Positions 53,831-61,387 of a stretch of 64,000 nucleotides of DNA are shown here, piece by piece. A model generated the notes under the pieces. That model was not told where the DNA came from, made no database searches, and saw nothing but the letters and a program-made list of their open reading frames with translations. Each line of letters begins with the position of its first letter. Within the stretch, counting starts at the first letter, position 1. A program made the position numbers and the translations under genes. This DNA is from Bacillus sp. B1-b2 (GTDB lineage: Bacteria > Bacillota > Bacilli > Bacillales > Cytobacillaceae), in NCBI RefSeq assembly GCF_009183415.1, contig NZ_WEHU01000021.1:1-64000 (forward strand). Direction: 5' to 3'.

Positions 53831-54516
53831 TTAGACTCACCCACCTTATAGCCTAGCCCACGGATTGTTTTAATGATGGTTGGCTTTTGTGGATCATCCT
53901 CTAACTTTTCTCTTAATCTTTTAATGTATACGGTTAATGTATTATCATTAACAAAGTCTCCTGCTACATCCCATATTCTTTCTAGTAATTGATTTCGTGT
54001 AAGTACTTGCCCAAGATTGTTCACAAAAATAAGAAACAAACGATATTCTAAAGCGGTAACTAATACCTCTGTTCCATTCTTATAAATTTTCCCCTCCATG
54101 GTATTTACACGTAGATTCTCCACCTCAATGATAGGGTTGTTTTGTAGTTGCTTATTATAGCGCCTTTGTACAGACTTTATTCTCGAAAGAAGCTCTCTTA
54201 GACGGAATGGCTTTGTGATATAATCATCTGCTCCCATATCTAGTCCCATGACAACATTTACTTCATCGTCTAATGCTGTAAGGAAAATGACTGGTTTATC
54301 GCCTTTGCTTTTCACATACTCACAGAGCTCGTAGCCTGTTCCATCAGGTAAAGATAAATCAAAAATGCATAAATCTATTTCATCTAGCTTCTGTTCTAGT
54401 AAACTCTTTGCGGTTTTTACCTGATGACAAATGTATGTTTCGTAATTCTCGCTTTTCAAGCTATATTCTAAGCCAGTGGCAATGGTCTTATCATCTTCAA
54501 CAAGCAATATTTTCAT
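53827..54516 (-). CDS. OmpR-family response regulator (BceR-like)
   Basis: A 229-aa regulator. The receiver domain spans residues 1-115 with Asp8/Asp9, phospho-acceptor Asp53 (CIFDLSLPDGTGYEL), Thr near 80 (FLTALDDE) and Lys near 102 (YITKPF). The winged-helix DNA-binding domain lies at about 130-226 (LTALEYRLFLIFVNN-like, NDNTLTVYIKRLREKL, IIKTIRGLGYKVG). It is the partner of the kinase encoded next (4-bp overlap) and probably binds the dyad at 52705-52736 to activate the transporter operon. GGAGAG precedes the ATG. Confidence 0.92.
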   Translation of the reverse strand: MKILLVEDDKTIATGLEYSLKSENYETYICHQVKTAKSLLEQKLDEIDLCIFDLSLPDGTGYELCEYVKSKGDKPVIFLTALDDEVNVVMGLDMGADDYITKPFRLRELLSRIKSVQRRYNKQLQNNPIIEVENLRVNTMEGKIYKNGTEVLVTALEYRLFLIFVNNLGQVLTRNQLLERIWDVAGDFVNDNTLTVYIKRLREKLEDDPQKPTIIKTIRGLGYKVGESN

Positions 54517-54607
54517 TTTAATCTCTCCTTCTAGTTATTATCTTATGAGAAGATAACATAGGAGTCAAAGTAAGGGTGAATAAAAAAATGTTTTTGGAGT
54601 GGAAATA

Positions 54608-54637
54608 CAAAAAGAAGCAGAGGATTTCCTCTGCTTC
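54608..54637 (-). terminator. Terminator of the 52-aa gene
   Basis: Perfect 11-bp arms GAAGCAGAGGA (54614-54624) and TCCTCTGCTTC (54627-54637) followed on the minus strand by TTTTTGTATTT. The stem overlaps the last bases of the stop codon. Confidence 0.85.
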
Positions 54638-54794
54638 ACTCGTCCTTCTTCTTATCTGCTGTTCCTTCTGTGAATGTTTCTTTTGCTTGTTCATGGGTTT
54701 CTTTTAGGCCTTTGTTCGCCTCATCTTTTTGTTGTTTTTTATCTGGTTCAAGTACTTTCCCTGCTGGGGATGTAGTTGTTTCTTTCTTCATCAT
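54636..54794 (-). CDS. Small hydrophilic charged protein, 52 aa
   Basis: ATG 54794 (or the next codon, ATG 54791) lies just after GGAGG and the gene runs to TGA at 54636-54638. The product starts MMKKETTTSPAGKVLEPDKK and is about half Lys, Glu, Asp and Gln, with no hydrophobic segment, no Cys and no aromatic residue except one Phe. It has its own ribosome binding site and terminator, so it is very likely expressed. It looks intrinsically disordered, like small Bacillus stress or spore-associated peptides, but I do not recognise a family. The two-component operon downstream is separated by the terminator. Confidence 0.7.
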   Translation of the reverse strand: MMKKETTTSPAGKVLEPDKKQQKDEANKGLKETHEQAKETFTEGTADKKKDE

Positions 54795-54861
54795 AATGCC
54801 TCCAATCAAATCAATAGGTATACTATTTTATACCACCTTAAACAGAGGATAAACATTTCCG

Positions 54862-55644
54862 TTAAGAGCCTGTTGATCGATAATACTTGACTCCAAATAT
54901 CCAAATGAAAATACAAGGGATAATAAACAGTATTCCCAAAATGGGTGCTAGCATATATAACACTTCATGTTCTCCTACTTTATCTAATAAAAACAACAGA
55001 GGTAAATAATTAACACTTCCAAATGGAATGACGAAAGTAAAAAAACGTGTTACCCACTTTTGGTATATGGTAAGAGGATACTGAGCCATTTCTCTTCCGC
55101 CATCTGTAAAAATATTAGCAACCTCAAGTCCTTGTATGGTCCAAAAACAAAGTGTTGCAGCCAAAATAAATATTCCTGTGAAGATAAATACTCCACTACA
55201 AATCATCATTACTAAAGTCACAGCTTTCAGCATATTCCAATCGATAGAAAGATTACTCAAGGACCAAACTAAAACCAATACACTTTGAACTAGCCTTCCT
55301 ACTCTTGTAAACTCAAACTTTGAGCCAAGTACCTGTATAAATGTTGTTCTAGGTCTTACTAGTAAGCGATCAAAATTACCGCTTACAACCAAACTAGAAA
55401 AATTATCAAAGCCTCTCGCGAAACATTCACTTATAGCAAAAGACATATGAATAATAGCAAAGCACAATGCTACTTCATGGAAATCCCACCCTTTTATCTG
55501 TCCAAACCGTTCAAAAAGAAAATACAGACCAGCAAAGACAGTGAATGGAACTAGAAATTGACCTAGAGAAAGAAGCCAAAAAGAGGTCTTGTATTGCATC
55601 TGTGATTGTAATAATATCTTCAAAAAGTTTATATAAAGCTTCAT
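54862..55644 (-). CDS. ABC-2 family transporter permease (COG3694-like)
   Basis: A 260-aa membrane protein with six TM helices. ATG 55644 is preferred (8 bp after AAGGAGG); the longer TTG frame overlaps the upstream gene. Family-like blocks are MSFAISECFARGFDNFSSLV, GNFDRLLVRPRTTFIQVLGS and EMAQYPLTIYQKWVTRFFTF, which I associate with the DUF990-type permeases that always come in pairs. It forms the exporter with the gene product at 55649-56461 and the ATPase at 56458-57435. The substrate is unknown. Confidence 0.85.
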   Translation of the reverse strand: MKLYINFLKILLQSQMQYKTSFWLLSLGQFLVPFTVFAGLYFLFERFGQIKGWDFHEVALCFAIIHMSFAISECFARGFDNFSSLVVSGNFDRLLVRPRTTFIQVLGSKFEFTRVGRLVQSVLVLVWSLSNLSIDWNMLKAVTLVMMICSGVFIFTGIFILAATLCFWTIQGLEVANIFTDGGREMAQYPLTIYQKWVTRFFTFVIPFGSVNYLPLLFLLDKVGEHEVLYMLAPILGILFIIPCIFIWIFGVKYYRSTGS

Positions 55645-55648
55645 CCCT

Positions 55649-56461
55649 CTATCCTCCTTGTACAATTACTTTCTTCATTACTTTTCTTAATGTCCATTTA
55701 CCAAGAAAGCTTAATACTAGAAACCAAAGCAATTGCGTGAAAATACCTTGTAGCGCTTCCTTATTTGGAATATTACCTGAGTAAACACGAAACGGAAAAT
55801 CAGCAGTTAAATGAAATGGAAGCAGATAAACTATCTGTTGAAGCCACTCTGGCATTAATGGAATGGGAACAACCATGCCAGCAAAAAACTCACCTAATAC
55901 ACCAAATATTAGTAAAGATCCCATGGGAGATAGAGTAATAAAAACAGAGATATAAATAAACATAGAAATAGCGACTAACACTAGTAACCCTAATGAAAGT
56001 GCCATAATAAATAAAATAAAGGTCTGAAAATTAGGAGGTAGAGTCATGCGATAAGAAGCTGGTAGAAAAAAAGCTAATAGTAAAATAGGAAAGCATCTTA
56101 ATAATGTATTGGATAATCGCTGAGCGAGAAGCTTACTATACCAATACTCATAGATTCCTATCGGTCTACATAACTCATAAGCGATATTTCCAGTTGTTAT
56201 TAAATCAAACAACTCATTATCACGAAACCATAACATAATAAGAGCTAAAAAAGATTGCTGAAGCCATAGATAAGTAACCAAATCCTCTAACGAAATTGGC
56301 TGGGTTGCGATTACTTGTGAATAGAAAGCCTGAAAAATCATAATGTAGATAAAACCCCAAAAAAACTGAGTTGCCACTCCTGCAAGTGCAGCAGCTCTGT
56401 ACTGCATCCCATTCAATAAACGTAGTCTGAAAACAGCATAATAAGGACTTATTCCCTTCAT
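55649..56461 (-). CDS. ABC-2 family transporter permease (COG4587-like)
   Basis: A 270-aa permease with six TM helices. It contains the paired-family pattern LFDLITTGNIAYELCRPIGI followed by YEYWYSKLLAQRLSNTLLRC and GMVVPIPLMPEWLQQIVYLL. Its ATG overlaps the stop of the ATPase gene by 4 bp and its Shine-Dalgarno AAGGAG lies inside that gene, so translation is coupled. Second half-channel of the exporter; related systems have been linked to export of toxic organic cations. Confidence 0.85.
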   Translation of the reverse strand: MKGISPYYAVFRLRLLNGMQYRAAALAGVATQFFWGFIYIMIFQAFYSQVIATQPISLEDLVTYLWLQQSFLALIMLWFRDNELFDLITTGNIAYELCRPIGIYEYWYSKLLAQRLSNTLLRCFPILLLAFFLPASYRMTLPPNFQTFILFIMALSLGLLVLVAISMFIYISVFITLSPMGSLLIFGVLGEFFAGMVVPIPLMPEWLQQIVYLLPFHLTADFPFRVYSGNIPNKEALQGIFTQLLWFLVLSFLGKWTLRKVMKKVIVQGG

Positions 56462-57435
56462 ATCTTATACTCCTTATATAGCTGGACTATAATATCTTCA
56501 ATAGGCTCTGCAGAAACAGATACATCTAGCAAATCTAACGAATGTGAAAGTTTCATTATTACTTCTGATACAGATATATGTGTAGTATCTACACTAATTA
56601 TTGCCCGTTCTTCTGTTCTATTAAGAATCGTTGTACCAGGTATGGAAAGAAAATGATTAGTAGGTTGATAGTCAACGGTTATTGTTTTATGTGAACCAAA
56701 GCGTTTTCTAAGATCCTGCAAGCTACCATCATATAATAGACTTCCTTTTCCTATTAATAGGACACGATCTGCAAGTGCTTCAATATCAAACATGTCATGA
56801 GTGGTGAGAATAACAGTGACTTTTCGTTCTTTATTTATGGTTTTAATAAAGTTTCTAACAGCAATTTTACTCACCGCATCTAAGCCAATGGTAGGTTCAT
56901 CTAAGAATAGTATTTGTGGGTTATTTAGTAGTGAAGCAGCAATTTCGCAGCGCATTCGTTGTCCTAAGCTTAGCTGCCTAACAGGTGTAGAAAGAATTTC
57001 ATGTAAATCAAGCGTTTCCGTTAATAAATTTAATGTTTCCATGTATTCATTTTGAGGTATGGAATAAATGTCTTTTAGTAGTTCAAAAGAATCCTGAACA
57101 GGTACATCCCACCAGAGCTGTGATCTTTGTCCAAACACGACACCTATTTTCTTCACATAATTCACTCGGTCTTTCCAAGGAATATGTCCCATTATGGTAC
57201 ATTCCCCACTATCAGGAACCAATATTCCACTCATTATCTTAATAGTAGTTGATTTTCCGGCTCCATTTGGACCAATATAGCCGACGATCTCGCCTGGCTC
57301 TATGGAGAAACTGATATCTTTTAGTGCTTCTATTATACGGTAGTCTCTTTTAAAAAGAGCTTTTAAACCTTCTCCTAAACCAGAAGCCCTTTTTGGTACT
57401 TTAAATGCCTTATTCATTCCCTCCACTTTAATCAT
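56458..57435 (-). CDS. ABC-2 type exporter ATP-binding protein (COG4586-like)
   Basis: A 325-aa ATPase from ATG 57435 (8 bp after AAAGGAGGG; the longer frame begins inside that ribosome binding site region). Motifs: a conserved N-terminal approach GLGEGLKALFKRDYRIIEAL, Walker A GPNGAGKSTTIK, Q-loop FGQRSQLWWDVPVQDSFELL, signature LSLGQRMRCEIAASLL, Walker B ILFLDEPTIGLDA and H-loop LTTHDMFDIEAL. The C-terminal 80 residues are an accessory domain. It drives the two permeases encoded downstream in the same operon. Confidence 0.9.
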   Translation of the reverse strand: MIKVEGMNKAFKVPKRASGLGEGLKALFKRDYRIIEALKDISFSIEPGEIVGYIGPNGAGKSTTIKIMSGILVPDSGECTIMGHIPWKDRVNYVKKIGVVFGQRSQLWWDVPVQDSFELLKDIYSIPQNEYMETLNLLTETLDLHEILSTPVRQLSLGQRMRCEIAASLLNNPQILFLDEPTIGLDAVSKIAVRNFIKTINKERKVTVILTTHDMFDIEALADRVLLIGKGSLLYDGSLQDLRKRFGSHKTITVDYQPTNHFLSIPGTTILNRTEERAIISVDTTHISVSEVIMKLSHSLDLLDVSVSAEPIEDIIVQLYKEYKI

Positions 57436-57551
57436 TACTATTTCCCTCCTTTTTTTAAACATGATTATAAAAAATCCTTCTCAAAAGAAAACCTATAATA
57501 GCATTCTCCCAAATAACTGTCAATAAGTTTTTTGATTTTTTTCAACATTTA

Positions 57552-57585
57552 AACAAAAATAAAAACACTCCTATTCCTGAGTGTT
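57552..57585 (-). terminator. Terminator after the 64-codon ORF
   Basis: Arms AACACTC (57564-57570) and GAGTGTT (57579-57585) followed on the minus strand by TTTATTTTTG. It directly follows the small frame. Confidence 0.75.
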
Positions 57586-57779
57586 CATTTACCGTGTTTA
57601 TATATATGCCAAAGCTCTTGTTTTCTCTTAGAAATGGCATTTATTTCTTTTTTATAAATAGCTAAAGATCTTTTTAACATTAAATTAGTGGAATGCTTCT
57701 GAAGTCGTTTAATAATATTTAGAGATTTCTCTCTTTTTATGACTAATAATGTATTTAACTTTTTTATCTCTAAAAGCAA
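57585..57779 (-). CDS. Small basic hypothetical protein, 64 aa
   Basis: A short frame from TTG 57779 with only a weak GTGAG before it. The product is very basic and helical (REKSLNIIKRLQKHS, RSLAIYKKEINAISKRKQEL) with no TM segment. The terminator that begins at its stop supports transcription. It may be a real small gene or a leftover. It matches no family that I know. Confidence 0.4.
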   Translation of the reverse strand: MLLEIKKLNTLLVIKREKSLNIIKRLQKHSTNLMLKRSLAIYKKEINAISKRKQELWHIYKHGK

Positions 57780-58140
57780 ATCTCACTTTTCGATGACCAA
57801 AACCTCCCCATTTTCCACCTCTTATCTGCATATCCTAAAAAATCGTTAATTAAACCTAATTACTATATTAAATGATAATCAACCTTCTCGATAGGATTTT
57901 ATTGTAATTATTTTGACTATTCTTGGTATTTATGTGTAGAACTCTTAAAACATCAGCTTCCTTCGCTAAAAAAAGAGAGAATATATGAGAGTTTGCTACA
58001 AAATAGAGCGAAATAACATTAATATACAATTAACTTTTTGTATGTTAAGGTGGTAACAACTCAGGATGAATATATTTGTGCAGTACCAATCCATGTACTT
58101 ACATTTATTTCATTTTGAAATAATTTTTTAGGGTGATTTT
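57780..58140. other. Intergenic region, no gene seen
   Basis: About 360 bp of AT-rich sequence between the divergent small genes. It contains TTAAATGATAATCAA (57869-57883), which is half of a Fur-like box, but no second half. No reading frame with a ribosome binding site was found. Confidence 0.4.
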
Positions 58141-58299
58141 ATGTTTAACACTATCAAACCTGGTCAAAAGGTTATATACGATGGCAGAATTCACCTTTGC
58201 TTTTGTGATTATCAAAACGGATTATTAGAAATACAAGAACCTAAAACGAATTCAATATTCTTAGTAGAGTGTAAACATTTGATTTGTAGAATTAAATAG
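58141..58299 (+). CDS. Small hypothetical protein, 52 aa
   Basis: ATG 58141 follows AGGGTGA at short spacing and the gene ends with TAG at 58297-58299. The product starts MFNTIKPGQKVIYDGRIHLC and has four Cys (20, 22, 44, 50) and a beta-strand-like pattern (GLLEIQEPKTNSIFLVEC) that would fit a small SH3/KOW-like barrel. It has no signal or TM. I do not recognise the family. A relic repeat begins right after the stop. Confidence 0.55.
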   Translation: MFNTIKPGQKVIYDGRIHLCFCDYQNGLLEIQEPKTNSIFLVECKHLICRIK

Positions 58300-58530
58300 A
58301 GGATGGGACATAACAAAATGTCTTATTCTAAAAGACGAGCAATGACTATATATGTTTTATAAAAAGTTTGGTTGTAAGAATCAGTTTGTTCCATTACGCT
58401 GTAGACGCTCAGCACCCTTGGGGAGGAAGCTGAGCCTCCTGCTGTAAGCCAAAAGCGGCTCAGCGCAAGCCCCATTAAATACGCTACATTCCAAAGCCCC
58501 TTAATCTATATTTAGGTGAATATCTACAGT
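58300..58530 (+). repeat. Relic intergenic repeat, Bacillus-type
   Basis: It starts GGATGGGACATAACAAAATG and contains the GC-rich block CGCTGTAGACGCTCAGC, then GGGGAGGAAGCTGAGCC, then TCCTGCTGTAAGCC, ending near CGCTACATTCC. I know near-identical non-coding segments dispersed in Bacillus genomes. A related but decayed, inverted piece is at 35805-35910. The rest of the gap to 58853 is AT-rich with no gene seen. Confidence 0.6.
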
Positions 58531-58853
58531 CTGGAATCACCAATCCTGTATTAGTGATTTCTTTCCTCTATGTTTTTCCCTTTATTACAAACAAGGCAAA
58601 CTTCTATTTATCCAATTGCTCTTTTCTTCTTTTTTTATAACTCAGTTGCATTGCTCTCTGTACTACCCTAAAATATGTATAGATATATTTTTTGAAAGTA
58701 TCTATTTATAAAAGAACTTTCGATATTCTCTTTTTGTAATAAAGTAACACTACTGTTAAAGACAATGGAAATAAGCAAAAAAAAAACACCATTCAGAAAG
58801 TTTGTACGTGTAATACCACAAGAACAACTACTTTAATAGGAGGAAATGAGCAC

Positions 58854-59810
58854 ATGCCAAATACATATAAGGGAACAAAGCTAAAAGTCTTTTCATTGAA
58901 CTCTAATCCAGAATTAGCTCAAGAAATCGCCGAGCACTTAGGAACCGAACTAGGGAATTGTACGGTGAAACAATTTAGTGACGGAGAAATTCAAATAAAT
59001 ATTGAAGAAAGTGTTCGTGGAGCAGATGTATTTATCATCCAATCTACTTGTGAGCCAGTTAATCAAAGCATCATGGAGCTACTTATCATGATCGATGCCT
59101 TAAAACGTGCTTCTGTAAATACCATTAATGTAGTCATTCCTTACTATGGTTATGCCAGACAAGATAGAAAAGCACAACCGAGAGAACCAATCACAGCTAA
59201 ATTAATTGCAAATTTAATCCAAAAGTCAGGGGCAGACCGTGTCATTACATTAGATTTACATGCACCACAAACACAAGGTTTCTTCAACATTCCTGTAGAT
59301 CAATTAGTGGCATTGCCTATTCTTGCAGATTACTTAAGTACAAAAGAATTCTCACATGATGTAGTAGTTGTAGCACCAGATCACGGAAGCGTTACTCGTG
59401 CGAGAGAATTAGCTGATCGTTTAAAAGCACCGATTGCGATTATTGATAAACGAGGACCTAAAGATATTGGGCCACGAGAAATCAATATTGTGGGTAAAAT
59501 AGAAGGAAAAACAGCTATTATAGTGGATGATATAGTAGATACTTCCTATCGTATCACTATTGCTACCAAAGCATTAATGGAAAATGGTGCGAAAGAAGTT
59601 TATGCATGCTGTGTACATCCTGTCTTATCCGAACATGCTATAGATATGATTGATGAATCATCAATCAAGGAATTAATCGTTACAAATAGCATTCCTATAT
59701 CAGCAGAAAAAAGAAGTCCGAAAATCACCCAGCTTTCTATCGCAGAATTACTTAGTGATGCGATTAGTCGTGTGTATGAGAATAAATCTGTTAGCGTACT
59801 TTTTAAATAA
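58854..59810 (+). CDS. prs: Ribose-phosphate pyrophosphokinase paralogue with altered PRPP loop
   Basis: A 318-aa protein collinear with B. subtilis Prs. Conserved: [57 protein letters not shown] and [17 protein letters not shown]. Prs makes PRPP from ribose-5-phosphate and ATP. Two active-site parts differ: the flexible loop, normally KRRPRPNVAEVM, is [12 protein letters not shown] (199-210), and the PRPP loop, normally DDIIDTAGT, is DDIVDTSYR (225-233). Activity may therefore be weak or changed. A housekeeping prs (usually after glmU) is expected elsewhere. It has an AGGAGG Shine-Dalgarno sequence and stands alone, near NAD salvage genes. Confidence 0.85.
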   Translation: MPNTYKGTKLKVFSLNSNPELAQEIAEHLGTELGNCTVKQFSDGEIQINIEESVRGADVFIIQSTCEPVNQSIMELLIMIDALKRASVNTINVVIPYYGYARQDRKAQPREPITAKLIANLIQKSGADRVITLDLHAPQTQGFFNIPVDQLVALPILADYLSTKEFSHDVVVVAPDHGSVTRARELADRLKAPIAIIDKRGPKDIGPREINIVGKIEGKTAIIVDDIVDTSYRITIATKALMENGAKEVYACCVHPVLSEHAIDMIDESSIKELIVTNSIPISAEKRSPKITQLSIAELLSDAISRVYENKSVSVLFK

Positions 59811-59870
59811 TCGAGGAATTGGTTTATGAAGAAAAAGAAAAAAATTCTTTCGTAAACAATAAATAAATAA

Positions 59871-59916
59871 CCAAAACAAATAGGCGGTTCATCTGAACTA
59901 CGCCTATTTGTTTTGG
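59871..59916. terminator. Bidirectional terminator between prs and serA
   Basis: Perfect 16-bp arms (59871-59886 and 59901-59916; AACAAATAGGCG core) with an inner GGTTC/GAAC-type extension. It serves the convergent genes. Confidence 0.9.
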
Positions 59917-59931
59917 TTATTATATTGCTAT

Positions 59932-61131
59932 TTAAATCACTCTAGTTACTACCATTCCATCTATTTCCTTAAGCTTATTAGCAAGCAGAGGAACCACTTC
60001 ATCTGCTACATGATTATCTATATCAATCATTGTGTAAGCATATTCTCCGCGACTTCTATTTACCATATCTGCAATATTAAGCTGGAAGTGTGAAATTACT
60101 TGGGTAATTTGTCCAACCATATTAGGAATATTTAAGTGAAATGCTGTTACACGTTTTTTTCCTACATAAGGAATAGACGCATTCGGGAAGTTTACAGAGT
60201 TCTTAATATTCCCTGTTTCTAAGAATTCTTTCACTTGTCTAGCAGCCATTACTGCACAATTTTCCTCTGACTCTTCTGTAGAAGCACCAAGATGTGGAAT
60301 AGCAATTGTATTTTTCATTTTCAAGACATCTTCATTAGGGAAGTCTGTAATATAACGACCAATTGTACCTTCCTCTAAAGCTACTGCCATATCCACTTCA
60401 TTCACTAATTCTCCTCTTGAAAAATTCAAAATTTGAGTTCCCTTTTTCATTAATTGAAATGCTTCTTTATTAAACATCCCCTTAGTATCTGGTGTTAAAG
60501 GAACATGTACAGTAATATAGTCAGATTCTGCAAAAACTTGATCAAGTGTCATAGCACGTTGTACATTACGAGAAAGATTCCATGCAGTATCCACTGAAAG
60601 ATAAGGATCATATCCAATAACATCCATATCAAGGCTCAATGCATCATTCGCAACTAATGCACCAATTGCCCCTAGCCCAATTACTCCTAAGGTTTTCCCT
60701 TTTATTTCGTTTCCTACGAACTGCTTTTTACCTGCTTCTACTAGCTTTGGAATTTGTTCGCCTTGATTTTCAAGTGATTTAGTCCATGTAATACCGTCAA
60801 ATAAATTACGACTAGAAGTCATTAAAGACATTAAAACCATTTCTTTTACTGCATTTGCATTTGCACCAGGAGTATTAAATACAACGATTCCCTTTTCTGT
60901 GCATGTATCGACAGGTATATTATTGACACCTGCACCTGCTCTTGCAATAGCTTTTATGTTTGTTGATAATTCCATACCATGCATATTAAAACTTCGTAAA
61001 AGGATTGCATCAGGATGATCACTATTATTATCAATAACAAACTTTCCTTTTTGAAGAACCTTTAACCCGTTCTCTGCAATATTATTTAATGTTTTAACGG
61101 TTTTCATTTCATTTACAATGATTGTGCTCAT
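59932..61131 (-). CDS. serA: D-3-phosphoglycerate dehydrogenase
   Basis: A 399-aa enzyme from ATG 61131 (8 bp after AAAGGAG; the earlier ATG 61137 is too close). It catalyses the first step of serine synthesis, 3-phosphoglycerate to phosphohydroxypyruvate with NAD. Substrate domain: ARAGAGVNNIPVD. NAD domain: LGVIGLGAIGALVAN. Catalytic Arg in NFSRGELVNE and His in IPHLGAST. A C-terminal ACT domain (about 325-397) gives likely serine feedback. It is monocistronic and preceded by a ZTP riboswitch with terminator, tying serine supply to the folate one-carbon and purine state. Confidence 0.92.
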   Translation of the reverse strand: MSTIIVNEMKTVKTLNNIAENGLKVLQKGKFVIDNNSDHPDAILLRSFNMHGMELSTNIKAIARAGAGVNNIPVDTCTEKGIVVFNTPGANANAVKEMVLMSLMTSSRNLFDGITWTKSLENQGEQIPKLVEAGKKQFVGNEIKGKTLGVIGLGAIGALVANDALSLDMDVIGYDPYLSVDTAWNLSRNVQRAMTLDQVFAESDYITVHVPLTPDTKGMFNKEAFQLMKKGTQILNFSRGELVNEVDMAVALEEGTIGRYITDFPNEDVLKMKNTIAIPHLGASTEESEENCAVMAARQVKEFLETGNIKNSVNFPNASIPYVGKKRVTAFHLNIPNMVGQITQVISHFQLNIADMVNRSRGEYAYTMIDIDNHVADEVVPLLANKLKEIDGMVVTRVI

Positions 61132-61174
61132 CGCCATTACTCCTTTAGGTTTGGATTATCTTTTTTTAATGTCT

Positions 61175-61296
61175 TAAAAAAAACAGAAAGAGGTAAGGAA
61201 AAATCACCTTACCTCTGCCCAGGCGAACGGCATACGACACTATGTGCTCCCCTACGGTTCTCCGCATTTCGCCAGTCACACATAGCCTTTAGATTG
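61175..61296 (-). promoter_or_regulatory. ZTP (pfl) riboswitch with terminator upstream of serA
   Basis: In the minus-strand RNA: P1 arms CTATGTG/CACATAG, the conserved TGACTGGCG, an internal hairpin TGCGG/CCGTA, then GGGGAGC and the 3' signature GCCGTTCGCCTGGGCA. Directly after it is a 10-bp terminator stem, AGAGGTAAGG/CCTTACCTCT (61189-61198 and 61207-61216), and a run of T. ZTP riboswitches turn genes on when Z nucleotides accumulate during 10-formyl-THF shortage. Confidence 0.92.
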
Positions 61297-61301
61297 CCTT
61301 C

Positions 61302-61330
61302 ATTTTATCAGACAATTTCTTAATCATCAA
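61302..61330 (-). promoter_or_regulatory. SigA-type promoter of the serA riboswitch transcript
   Basis: On the minus strand: TTGATG (61325-61330), 17 bp, TAAAAT (61302-61307). The transcript would start near 61295, right at the 5' edge of the aptamer. Confidence 0.65.
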
Positions 61331-61387
61331 TCTTTATTTTCTAAGTATTCTACTTCCGTTCTATGCTTTTTTTCGAATGGTTTTGTA

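Noticed and set aside
57869-57883. Fur box
   Set aside because: Only one half-site is present and neither flanking small gene suggests iron metabolism.
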